A stretch of 64,000 bases of DNA from AP-15 sp963788085 (lineage in GTDB: Bacteria; Pseudomonadota; Alphaproteobacteria; ATCC43930; CGMCC-115725), in assembly GCA_963788085.1 (NCBI GenBank), contig CAWBFS010000046.1:62001-126000 (forward strand), written 5' to 3'. Both the position numbers and the translations under genes were made by a program. The notes below the pieces were generated by a model. It made no database searches. It saw only the letters and a program-made list of their open reading frames with translations, and was not told the DNA's origin. Each line of letters begins with the position of its first letter. Position 1 is the stretch's first letter. Shown here one piece after another: positions 44,827 through 57,624 of the stretch.

Positions 44827-45571
44827 TTCGATCACCTCGTCGGCGGCCGCGAGCAACGAACGCGGGCGGAAGGGTGAGGTCGAGCGACTTGGCGGTCTTC
44901 AGATTAATGACGAACTCGTATTTGGTGGGCTGATAAATCGGGATGTCGCCCGGTTTGGCTCCGTTGAGGATCTCGTGCACGTCATCGGCCATGCGCCGCC
45001 CGAGTTCGCCAAGATCCGCTCCATAGGCCAGCAACCCGCCCGCCTCCGACGTAGTCGCGCCACGGATACATCGCCGGCAATCGGCTCTTATTGGCCAGCT
45101 CGACAATCAACTGATGGTAGGCAGTAAGGTCAGCTCTGCCGGGTACCATGATCGCGTCCGGCCGGTTCTGCGCGATTTCAGCGAAGACGCGCTGATACCT
45201 CGGACGGGCGTCGATTCCTGGAGCAGCATACCGATCAGCGAGATTTGCAGTCGCCGGCTTGGCTCGCGAATCGATCGTGCATCCCCTTCCCAATACTGCA
45301 CGCACGTCCAGGTATGCGACCCTGGATGCCGAAGGGACGGCTTCCTTCAGGATCTGCAGGCGCTTTCCGCCGATCTCGTTCCCCGCCAAAACAGTGACGC
45401 CCGTGATGTTGCCGCCTGGGCGAGCGAAGCTCGTTACCAATCCCGCCTGGATCGGATCGCCACCTATCCAGACGATGGGCATTGTAGTCGTAGCCGCACG
45501 GCGCCGCCTGGGCGATAAAATCACTGGCGACCACGATCACGTCGGGGTTCCGGTTGACGACCTCGCTAGCT
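44823..45571 (-). pseudogene. ABC substrate-binding protein (TrpX type), C-terminal part of the IS-split copy
   Basis: Continues the copy that starts at 47901. Reading on the reverse strand across the target site: ASEVVNRNPDVIVVASDF, TMPIVWIGGDP, SFARPGGNITGV, KRLQILKEAVPSASRV, RYQRVFAEIAQNRPDAIMV, EAGGLLAYGADLGEL, IPIYQPTKYEFVINLKTAK, with several small frame changes. Without the IS and one copy of its AGCT duplication the gene totals 1,001 bases, close to the 999-base intact copy next to it. Confidence 0.7.
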
Positions 45572-45684
45572 ACTTTCCGGCGCAAAAAGCCGTTTTCGGA
45601 CGACCGTGCGATAGATCTAGGCGCGCGGACCCGCCGGCAGGTCGCCGCCGGCAAGGTGTGAAGTGAGTGGGATTGGGATTGGGA

Positions 45685-47100
45685 TTACCGGCTGGGCTGA
45701 TTGGCCATGGCGCGGCTGATGTTGACCAGGTTGTCGGCAATCACCCCGAGGCCGACCCAGCGCTTGATTCCGGCATCCCCCTTGTACCGGCTGCGATGGA
45801 GTCCATGCCGTCGTTTGACCACGCTGATGCGACCCTCGCAGCCGGTCCGCCATTTCTGGCCGTTGCGGAACCAACGCTTCTTTTGCTCGCGTTTGCGCTC
45901 AGGGCTCTTGGTGGAGCGGTTGGGGATGCAGACGCGCTTGACGCCCTTGGCTTTCGCGGCCGCCTCGTTCTTGGCCGAGTAGAAGCCGGCATCCGCCGCC
46001 ACCAGGTGCGGCGTGCAGCCCAGCGTTGCTTGATGCGTTTCGATCGCGGCAAGCAGCAGGTCCAAGTCGCTGGGCCGCCGATCGTAGACTTCGTAGGCGA
46101 CGACGATCTGGTTCTCCGCCTCCTGCAATTTGACCATTTTGCCGAATTCGGTGGGCTTGCCGGCCTTGCCTTTCCGAATAACTTCAGTGGACGGCTCGAA
46201 CAGGCTGACAATCTTGTTCTCGGCATGGGTGTCGCCGGCGAAGACGCGCGCATTGGTCTGGCGCATCACCTGCCGCACGCGCGGCACCATGCTTTCCAGC
46301 TCTCGACGCAGCCCCTCCAGCATGACCTGCCGCCGGGTGTCAGCCGCCCGCTTGACGCCGTCGCCGATCTCCGTGGCGAAGCGTTTTGCCTGTCCCACCA
46401 CCCGGCCGGTTGCCTCCAGTAATCTGCGGTAAGCCTGCGCCAGCTTCTCGCCGCTTTGTCGACCTTTGGCGCGGGCCGCCCGCGCGATCTCCAACACCCG
46501 CCATTTGACGCTGCGGCTGCGATCGCGCAGTTGAGTGCCGGCCGCCCCAGCGATCCCGGTGATCTTCTTCATCGTGCGGGTCAGCACCCGCACCCCGTCG
46601 CCCAACAGGCTGCTGTCGGTGGGGTAGTGAATGTTGGTCTCGACCACCGTGGTGTCGACGCGCATCCGCCGGCCTGGCGCCACCCGATGGTCGCGCGCAA
46701 TCTGCACGATCCGTTCATGGATCTGTTTGACCACCACCGGCCCTACGGCGACGCCCCACCGACCCATGGTCTTGGCGTCGGGCATCTTGGTGCCGCCCAC
46801 CCGGGTGAAGTCGCGATACACCAGATTGGCTCTCACTTCCCGTTCCAGCACGCCGTAACTCCAGTTGCGCATGTGCTTGAGCACCAGCAAACGCAGCACC
46901 ACCTCGGCCGGGGTGCCCGGCCGGCCGCGGGTGCGGCTCTGCGGATGCCGTTTGGCCAGGGCCTCGTAGATCGCCGCCACGATCTCCTTGTCGCCCAGCA
47001 CCTGATCGGCGTGCTTCATCCACTCTTCGTGCAGATCCTTGACCTCCTCGGCAATCAACCCGTCACCAAAGGTGCGCTGCGCCCGCCGCGTCTGGATCAT
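45685..47100 (-). CDS. DDE transposase (ISNCY/IS1182-like)
   Basis: About 471 residues from ATG 47100. The N-terminal part, LRLLVLKHMRNWSYGVLEREV and FTRVGGTKMPDAKTMGRW, is the DUF772-like domain of IS5/IS1182-type enzymes; the core shows MRVDTTVVETNIHYPTDSSLL (first Asp), HLVAADAGFYSAKNE (second Asp) and RTGCEGRISVVKRRHGL (Glu). The start overlaps the stop of the accessory gene. Frame intact, so the element could be mobile. Confidence 0.9.
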   Translation of the reverse strand: MIQTRRAQRTFGDGLIAEEVKDLHEEWMKHADQVLGDKEIVAAIYEALAKRHPQSRTRGRPGTPAEVVLRLLVLKHMRNWSYGVLEREVRANLVYRDFTRVGGTKMPDAKTMGRWGVAVGPVVVKQIHERIVQIARDHRVAPGRRMRVDTTVVETNIHYPTDSSLLGDGVRVLTRTMKKITGIAGAAGTQLRDRSRSVKWRVLEIARAARAKGRQSGEKLAQAYRRLLEATGRVVGQAKRFATEIGDGVKRAADTRRQVMLEGLRRELESMVPRVRQVMRQTNARVFAGDTHAENKIVSLFEPSTEVIRKGKAGKPTEFGKMVKLQEAENQIVVAYEVYDRRPSDLDLLLAAIETHQATLGCTPHLVAADAGFYSAKNEAAAKAKGVKRVCIPNRSTKSPERKREQKKRWFRNGQKWRTGCEGRISVVKRRHGLHRSRYKGDAGIKRWVGLGVIADNLVNISRAMANQPSR

Positions 47101-47441
47101 GGGTTTTTCTTTGCGCGTCGCGTCGCGGCGCTGTCCGGCCGCAGCAGCGCGTGGTTGAGCTCGCAGATGTCCTCGAGCGCTTCCTTGAGCTTGTGGTAAT
47201 TGCCGAGCCACCGGCGCACGTCATCAACCTGTTCGCGGCGCAGACTGAACTGGCGAGTACGGCCGCCGGCATAGCTGATGGTCAGAACCCACAGCGGGTG
47301 CCCGCCGCCGCCGGCGCAGATCGTACAGCCGCTGGTGTGGCGCACGGTCCGCTCGAACAGCGAGCCGCGCAGCATCTCCCCGGTCACCGGCAGCTGGCTG
47401 ACGAGCGCTTGGCGCGCCTCGATGATCTGGTCTCGTGTCAT
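47097..47441 (-). CDS. DUF6788 family accessory protein of the IS
   Basis: 114 residues: MTRDQIIEARQALVSQL, then TSGCTICAGGGGHPLWVLTISYAGG, TRQFSLRREQVDDVRRWLGNY and a basic C terminus. It lies inside the IS ends and overlaps the transposase start (ATGA), so it is part of the element. The C-x-x-C with a Gly run may bind metal. I know DUF6788 proteins from similar positions beside transposases, but their role is undefined. Confidence 0.65.
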   Translation of the reverse strand: MTRDQIIEARQALVSQLPVTGEMLRGSLFERTVRHTSGCTICAGGGGHPLWVLTISYAGGRTRQFSLRREQVDDVRRWLGNYHKLKEALEDICELNHALLRPDSAATRRAKKNP

Positions 47442-47645
47442 CTATATAAATGATACAATGACCAGCGCTCTGCGTCAAGCGCTTTTCTCCAAAAAAACTA
47501 AACCGCGATGCAGCCGCCGATCGAACCTTGTGAAGGGCCGCCTGCCGCACAGCCGGCGCACAAAATGTCCGTCCTTGCAGTTTTATTGAGCTTCGGCACC
47601 CTTTTAGATCAATGACTTAGACCGGCTATTTTTGCGCCGGAAAGT

Positions 47646-47901
47646 AGCTAGGCCGAGGAAGCCCTCGGGCCGCCCCTCGCCGGAATACCGCTCGAGCGGT
47701 CAGATTTCGTCCTTCGATGTAGCCGAGCCGGCGCAGCTCCTCGAAAAACGCCCGGTAGAAGCGAATGCCGGTGTCGCTGATCAGAGCGGTGGGACCCGCC
47801 GGGCGGATGATCGCAATCCGGTGCTGCTCAGCGCGCTCTTGCGCCCGCGCGCTTGTGGCGCTCGCGAGCAAAAGAGCCGACATAAAATCGCGCCGCCTCA
47901 C
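47646..47901 (-). pseudogene. ABC substrate-binding protein (TrpX type), N-terminal part of the IS-split copy
   Basis: ATG 47901 opens MRRRDFMSALLLASATSARA, a signal peptide with twin arginines, then HRIAIIRPAGPTALISD, AFFEELRRLGYIEGRNLT and, after one inserted base near 47695, ERYSGEGRPEGFLGLA, where the IS begins. The rest of the gene is at 44823-45571. Confidence 0.7.
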
Positions 47902-48896
47902 TCGATCACCTCGTCGGCGAGGGCGAGCAGCGTTGGCGGAATGGTGAGGCCGAGTTCCTTGGCGGCTTTGAGATTGATCAGGAATTCGAATTTGGTCGGC
48001 TGATAAATCGGGATGTCGCCGGGATTAGCCCCGTTGAGGATCTGGTGCACGTCATCGGCGAGCCGCCGCCAAAGCTCGGCGAGGTCGGTCCCATAGGCCA
48101 TCAGCCCGCCCGCCTCCACCCAAAGACGAAAGGGATAAATTGCCGGCAAGCGGCTTTTCTCGACCAGCTCGACGATCAACCGCCGGTACGGAGAAAGCTC
48201 GGCTGTGCCGCTCACGATGATCGCGTCCGGCCTGTCCTGGCCGATTTCGCCGAATACGCGCTGATATTCGGACGATGTGGACTCCTCGACCAATATATCG
48301 GTCAGCGATATTTGCAGTAGTCGGCTCGCCTTGCGAAGCTCCTCCCGATCCCCTTGTCCGGCGGCACTTTCCCAGAACGTTCGTATGTCCAAGTACACGA
48401 CCTTGGAGGCCGAAGGGACGGCTTCCTTGAGGATCTGCAACCGCTTTCCATAGATCCCGGAGCCGGTAACCCTGACACCGGTAATGTTGCCGCCAGGCCG
48501 CGCCAGATTGGGCACAACTCTTAAGCTGGTATCTCCGGTGGCGACGATCGGTATCGTACCGGTGGCTGCGCTGACGGCCAGCGTGATCGGACCGTAAATG
48601 GCGACGATCACATCGGGGCTCCGGCTGAGGACCTCGCGAACGAGATCGGCAAAGCCCTCGGGCTGCCCCTCGCCGGAATACCGCTCGACTGTGAGGTTTG
48701 GTCCTTCGACATCGCCGAACCGGCGCAGCTCCTCCCAAAACGCCTGCCAATAGCGGCTTGCCGGATCGTTGACGCGGGCGATGGGACCGGCGGAGATGAC
48801 GATCGCGATCCGGTGCCGTTTCTCGCGCTCCTGCCCTCGCACCGATTGCGAGGCGGCCGCGAGCAACAGACCAATCGCGAAATCGCGCCGCCTCAT
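47898..48896 (-). CDS. ABC transporter substrate-binding protein (TrpX/DUF534 type), intact copy
   Basis: 332 residues, periplasmic solute-binding protein of the ABC sugar/amino-acid-like TrpX family. Signal peptide MRRRDFAIGLLLAAASQSVRG (RRRDF may direct it to Tat), then HRIAIVISAGPIARVND, LTVERYSGEGQPEGFADL, NLARPGGNITGVRVTGSG, KRLQILKEAVPSASKVV, EYQRVFGEIGQDRPDAIIV, EAGGLMAYGTDLAEL and IPIYQPTKFEFLINLKAAKE. The only copy in the array with an unbroken frame. Start and stop overlap neighbours by ATGA. No permease or ATPase is adjacent; the ligand is unknown. Confidence 0.88.
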   Translation of the reverse strand: MRRRDFAIGLLLAAASQSVRGQEREKRHRIAIVISAGPIARVNDPASRYWQAFWEELRRFGDVEGPNLTVERYSGEGQPEGFADLVREVLSRSPDVIVAIYGPITLAVSAATGTIPIVATGDTSLRVVPNLARPGGNITGVRVTGSGIYGKRLQILKEAVPSASKVVYLDIRTFWESAAGQGDREELRKASRLLQISLTDILVEESTSSEYQRVFGEIGQDRPDAIIVSGTAELSPYRRLIVELVEKSRLPAIYPFRLWVEAGGLMAYGTDLAELWRRLADDVHQILNGANPGDIPIYQPTKFEFLINLKAAKELGLTIPPTLLALADEVIE

Positions 48897-49885
48897 TCGA
48901 TCAGCTCGTCGGCGCGGGCGAGCAATGTCGGCGGGATGGTCAGGTTCAGCAAATGGGCCGTCTTCAAGTTGATATAGAGCTCGTAACGCGTCGGCTGCTC
49001 GACGGGAATGTCGGCTGGGCTGGTCCCTTTGATGATCTTGTCGATTTGCGCGGCGGCCTGACGAATCATTGCCATACGATCGGCGTCCAGGCTCACCAAT
49101 CCTCCGGCAATGACCGCCGACCTGAAGCTGTGGCACGAGGGAAGGTGGGCTGCGAGTGCGAGATCAGCAATCTCCTTGCCGAGATTAAAGGTGAGGGCTG
49201 TCCGGGTCACGAAGAGGGCTTCCGCCTTGCCCTCGTTCATACCGGCAAACGCCGGTTCGAGATCGTCGGCCGATTTGATGTCGACGGGCAGAAGGATCAG
49301 CCCGAGCTCGCGTGCAGCCTGGTCCAGCGCTGTCCATTCCAATCCGGCGGCCATCCGGTCAGCGAAGTCGCGAAGCACAGCCACTCGTTTGAGACCCGGT
49401 ACGATTTCTTTGAGAATCTGCAGGCGCTTCCCGTTTATCTCCAACGCGGCTTCGGCGGCGATGCCGGTCATGTTTCCGCCGGGGTGCGCGAGGCTTTGGA
49501 CGAGCCCAAGCTCCACCGGGAAACCGATCGATATGAATACGGTGGGCACGCGATCGGCGAATTTCTTCGCGGCCGTTCCCGCGTTCCCCCAGACGACCAA
49601 CAGGTCGACTTGCGGTACCAAGGAGACTGATAGCCTCTTCGATTTCGCCCGCCTGCGGACCTGCAAGCCGGTGCAACAGCACGATATTCTGGCCCTGCAC
49701 ATAGCCGAAATCAGCGAGGCGCTGTTCGAGCTCCCGCGCAAAGGGTTCGCCTTGCTCGGGGGTCGGTGTGGACGGAAGCAAATGGCCTATGCGCCACACC
49801 TTGCCGGGGTTGCTGAGCATCGCGCGCCACAGGGCTACGCCAGAGCAGCACCGTAAATCACGCCTATGAAATCGCGCCGCCTCAT
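48893..49885 (-). CDS. ABC transporter substrate-binding protein (TrpX/DUF534 type), frameshifted copy
   Basis: Starts MRRRDFIGVIYGAALA at 49885, then changes frame twice (about 49840 and 49650; the shifts cancel, 993 bases). Segments: RIGHLLPSTPTPEQGEPF, YVQGQNIVLLHRLAG, VDLLVVWGNAGTAAKKF, SLAHPGGNMTGIAAEA, KRLQILKEIVPGLKRVAVLRD and DIPVEQPTRYELYINLKTAH. It is more divergent from the other copies (HPGGNMTG, PVDIK region), so it may bind a different ligand. Ends in ADELIE with the stop overlapping the next start. Confidence 0.75.
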
Positions 49886-50890
49886 TCGATCACCTCGTCG
49901 GCGGCCGCGAGCAGTGCGGGCGGGAGGGTCAAGGCCGAGGGCCTTGGCGGCTTTCAGATTGATGATGAGATCGAATTTGGTCGCTTGATATATCGGGATG
50001 TCGCTCCGGTTTGGTCCCGTTGAGGATCTGGTGCACGTCGTCGGCCATGCGCCGCCCGGCTTCGCCGAGGTCGGCCTCATAGGCCATCAGCCCGCCCGCT
50101 TCCACGTAATCACGCTAGCCATACATCGCCGGCAGGCGGCTCTTCTCGACCAGCTCGACGATCAACTGACGGTAGGGGACGAGGTCACCTGTGTCGTGCA
50201 CGATGATCGCGTCCGGCCGCTCCGGCGCGATTTCGGCGAACACGCGCTGATACTCGGGCGGCGTGGACTCCTCGGAGCAGCATATGGGATCAGCGAGATT
50301 TCCAAGCGTCGGCTCATTTCCCGAAGCAGTTGTGCCTGGGCACTTTCCCAGTCCTGCGCGGCAGCAGGAATGCGACTTTGGATGCCGAAGGGACGGCTTC
50401 CTTGAGGATCTGGAGGCGCTTTCCCCAGATCTCGTAGTCATAGAGGTTGACGCCGGTGATGTTGCCGCCCGGGCGCGCCAGGCTCGTTGCGAATTCCAGA
50501 CCGGATCCCGTCAACGCCGATCCAAACGATCGGTATGGTACTGTTGGCCGTGCGCAGCGCCTTCGCGACTTGGTTGGTATGGGCGACGATTGCTTCCGGG
50601 TTTTCGCCGACGACCCCGCGAGCGAGATCGGCATAGGCCTCGCGCCGTCCCTCGCCGGAATACCGCTCGATGGTGAGGTTTTGCCCCTCGACATCGCCCA
50701 ACCGGCGAAGTTCTTCGAAAAACGCCTGGTATTCCCGGCGCCTTATGGGATCACTACCGGTGTCGCTGATGGCAGCGATGGGTCCTGCGGGGACAACGAT
50801 CGCGATCCGATGCTGCTTCGCCGGCTCCTGCACCAGTGCGACGGCAGTGCTCGCGAGCAACAGACCGATCGTGAAATCGCGCCGCCTCAT
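49882..50890 (-). pseudogene. ABC substrate-binding protein (TrpX type), degenerate copy
   Basis: ATG 50890 begins MRRRDFTIGLLLASTAVALV; then HRIAIVVPAGPIAAISD, LTIERYSGEGRREAYADLA, SLARPGGNITGVNLYDYE, KRLQILKEAVPSASKVAF, EYQRVFAEIAPERPDAIIV and IPIYQATKFDLIINLKAAK. There are at least three frame changes (about 50500, 50385 and 50080) and an in-frame TAG after LPAMYG near 50116. First gene of the array on the reverse strand. The upstream bases GAGGTGATCGAATGAG repeat the tail found between the other copies, hinting that a further copy once lay upstream. Confidence 0.65.
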
Positions 50891-51189
50891 TCGATCACCT
50901 CGCGGCGATGCGGTTGGCTCGCCCGACCTCGCATGACCGCATAGGCGAGCTGCAGCGCCGCTGCGTCCGCGCCATTATGCCACAGGAATTGAAGACCACG
51001 ACCTGCGCGAGCATCCTCACCAAAGAGAGGCCGCGCTCGCGGTCGCTAAGCGATTGATGCGAAAATCAACCCAGCGTTAAAGCGCTTCGCGTCCTCGCCA
51101 ATCTTGTGCATATTATGGCACTTGTGCCGGATCGCGCGCAGGCGCGCGGTCGCCTTTGCGCCAACAGCTTTGGGTGAAGAGCATACGCG
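50891..51189. other. divergent promoter region of the SBP array and gltB
   Basis: No gene is seen. The strip near 51100-51120 (AATCTTGTGCATATTATGG) is AT-rich and a possible gltB promoter. GGCACTTGTGCC (51117-51128) is a short palindrome. TGGCAC at 51116 looks like half of a sigma-54 site, but the GC half is missing. Confidence 0.35.
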
Positions 51190-55863
<4,674 letters not shown>

Positions 55864-55879
55864 TGTTGCCGCCCTTTTT

Positions 55880-55939
55880 GTCATCCCGGCGAAGGCCGGG
55901 ATCCATTCAGCCATGGGCACCGGCCTTCGCCGGTGTGAC
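55880..55939. repeat. intergenic palindrome between gltB and gltD
   Basis: GTCATCCCGGCGAAGGCCGG is mirrored by CCGGCCTTCGCCGGTGTGAC around a short loop. A common alphaproteobacterial gene-end element, here inside the gltB-gltD operon five bases before the gltD start. Confidence 0.7.
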
Positions 55940-55944
55940 AACCC

Positions 55945-56494
55945 ATGGGTAAGCCGACCGGCTTTCTCGAGATCGAGCGCCGCGATCGACCCTATGAAAA
56001 GCCGGAAATCCGCAGCCGCAGCTGGAAGGAGTTCGTCAAGCCGCTGTCCGCTGCCGAGAACCGCAAGCAGGCGGCACGCTGCATGGATTGCGGCATCCCG
56101 TTCTGCCACGAGGGTTGTCCGGTCAACAACCTGATCCCGGATTGGAACAACCTCGTCTACCGCGAGCAGTGGCGCGCGGCGCTCCGGACGCTGCACTCGA
56201 CAAACAATTTCCCGGAATTCACCGGCCGGATCTGCCCGGCGCCGTGTGAAGCCGCGTGCACGCTCAACATCGACGACAATCCGGTCACGATAAAGACCAT
56301 CGAATGTGCGATCGTCGACCGCGGCTGGCGGGAAGGCTGGATCGAGCCGGTCGCGCCAGCGCAGCGCACCGGCAAACGCGTCGCGGTGGTCGGTTCGGGC
56401 CCGGCGGGGCTCGCCTCAGCGCAGCAACTGGCGCGCGCCGGTCACTCGGTGACGGTATTCGAAAAGTCCGACCGCATCGGCGGTCTGTTGCGCC
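55945..56494 (+). pseudogene. gltD: glutamate synthase small subunit, truncated
   Basis: Begins normally: MGKPTGFLEIERRDRPYEKP, then AARCMDCGIPFCHEGCPVNNLIP and GRICPAPCEAACTLNI (cysteines of the two 4Fe-4S clusters), and VAVVGSGPAGLASAQQLARAG (FAD-binding). It breaks off after DRIGGLLR at about residue 183; normal GltD continues with YGIPDFK and reaches about 480 residues. The DNA after 56495 belongs to a reverse-strand thioesterase gene. With this break the NADPH domain is absent, so the product could not support GltB. Confidence 0.88.
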
Positions 56495-56757
56495 CCATCC
56501 AACTGTCGAGCAGCGTGGCAGTTAGACCGCCGTGCACCGCGCCGTAGGGTTCACGCTGTTCCACGCTCGGTTCCACCGCGACGACCACACCCACCCTTTT
56601 CCGCTTCGACGACATCATATAACCGAGTGTCTTCGCAATCATGTTGAGCGGCAGCGTGTCGGCGAACTGACCCCAGCTCAAACTCCAGCCCGCTCATCTC
56701 CTTTTGCCACTCGGCTCTGACGGTTCCATAACTCCTGCTGGCAGTCGCATTCGTCAC
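56490..56757 (-). pseudogene. PaaI-type hotdog thioesterase, N-terminal fragment
   Basis: GTG 56757 behind AGGAGG starts TNATASRSYGTVRAEWQKEMS; after a frame change near 56690 it reads FADTLPLNMIAKTLGYMM, VVVAVEPSVEQREPYGAVHGG and TATLLDSWMG, where it meets gltD. The G-x-V-H-G-G-x-x-x-x-L-x-D motif is the hotdog-thioesterase active region. The C-terminal half is missing at the same breakpoint that ends gltD. Confidence 0.65.
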
Positions 56758-57624
56758 GGGACGTCCTCCTTTTGTCGTTTCCAGACTTAGTCGAGGCGCC
56801 GGTGGGCCGACTCCGTTTCTTGCCGCTCTAGCTCGACGCGCTGGCGGATCCGTCGCGTCAGCGTGCGGGCTGGCGCAAGGTTGACATGAGGCATGTGGCC
56901 GAGGGGCGTAGCCTTGATCTAGACGGCCCGCGGTAGGCAGGCCCCACCCGACGTTCAGGTCGCATGGCTTAGAAGCACGCCTCATCGCAGTGAGTGCTGT
57001 CCGCCTTACGGCTGACGGTCGAGCTTAACGCCCATGGGCCAGACGGGCTGATTGATCCAAACCGACCGGGCAGCCTCCCCGGCTGAACGAGGCGCATCGC
57101 GCTGCGCCGCCGCGATCCTTGAAGGGTCGATCCCTGCCAATGGATTTTCGAGGATAATCGGGCAAACGGGTTTGAGTGATGGTTTGAGTGACTGGGGCTA
57201 TCGACACGATAGGCACGTCCCTCGCCTCCGAAGCCGAATCCGGGTTTGCGCATTCGGCGCCGTTGGTGCTCCGGGCGGTCGGGCGGGGGAGGGGGGCGTC
57301 AGATCCGCCATAAGCCTCTGAAAAGGCTCGATTTGGAAAAGGGAATGCAAGGAAATGCAAATGTCCCGGAGGTCGGTTTTGCGCTTGAACGCTGCTCCCG
57401 ACGCGCGCCCGAGCAGTCCTGCAAAGTTCCGGACTGCTCGGTCGGGCCTTTCCCTCACCGGCGATTATCGTCTAACGACGGGGCCGCTCATTTCTAGGCC
57501 GGGCGTCGATCCGGCGCAGCCATGAAGGACGCATTGCGGCGATGAGCCCCTGCGGCCTTTTTTTGTGCGCCCCTTAATGAATGTTGCGTCGCGCCGGCAA
57601 TGGCGTGGGCGTGAAGAGGACTGT
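56758..57624. other. region without a recognised gene
   Basis: About 870 bases in which I recognise no protein in any frame. carA, often upstream of carB, is not here. A perfect 11 bp inverted repeat (CCGAGCAGTCC/GGACTGCTCGG, 57409-57441) could be a terminator or RNA element. GTTTGAGTGAT/GTTTGAGTGAC occur as a short direct repeat near 57170-57191. A CTTTTTTT run lies at about 57558-57565. Confidence 0.4.
57409..57441. repeat. perfect 11 bp inverted repeat
   Basis: CCGAGCAGTCC and GGACTGCTCGG around an 11-base loop, followed by CGGGCCTTTCCC. Position about 180 bases before carB. Function unknown; no T-run directly follows. Confidence 0.5.

Larger units (their letters stand above)
45572..47645 (-). 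mobile_element. 2.07 kb insertion sequence (ISNCY/IS1182-like) with accessory gene
   Basis: The ends are inverted repeats: ACTTTCCGGCGCAAAAA at 45572-45588 and its exact complement at 47629-47645 (with GCC/TAGCC just inside). A 4 bp palindromic target duplication, AGCT, flanks it at 45568-45571 and 47646-47649. Removing the element and one AGCT restores GGC CTA GCT AGC GAG in the host gene. It carries a transposase and an overlapping DUF6788 gene. The clean ends suggest a recent insertion. Confidence 0.88.

Noticed and set aside
51111..51130. TGGCAC upstream of gltB as a sigma-54 promoter
   Set aside because: The required TTGC(A/T) element at -12 is missing; only the palindrome GGCACTTGTGCC is there.
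57550..57575. GCCCCTGCGGCCTTTTTTT as a rho-independent terminator
   Set aside because: The T-run is good, but no adequate inverted repeat directly precedes it.
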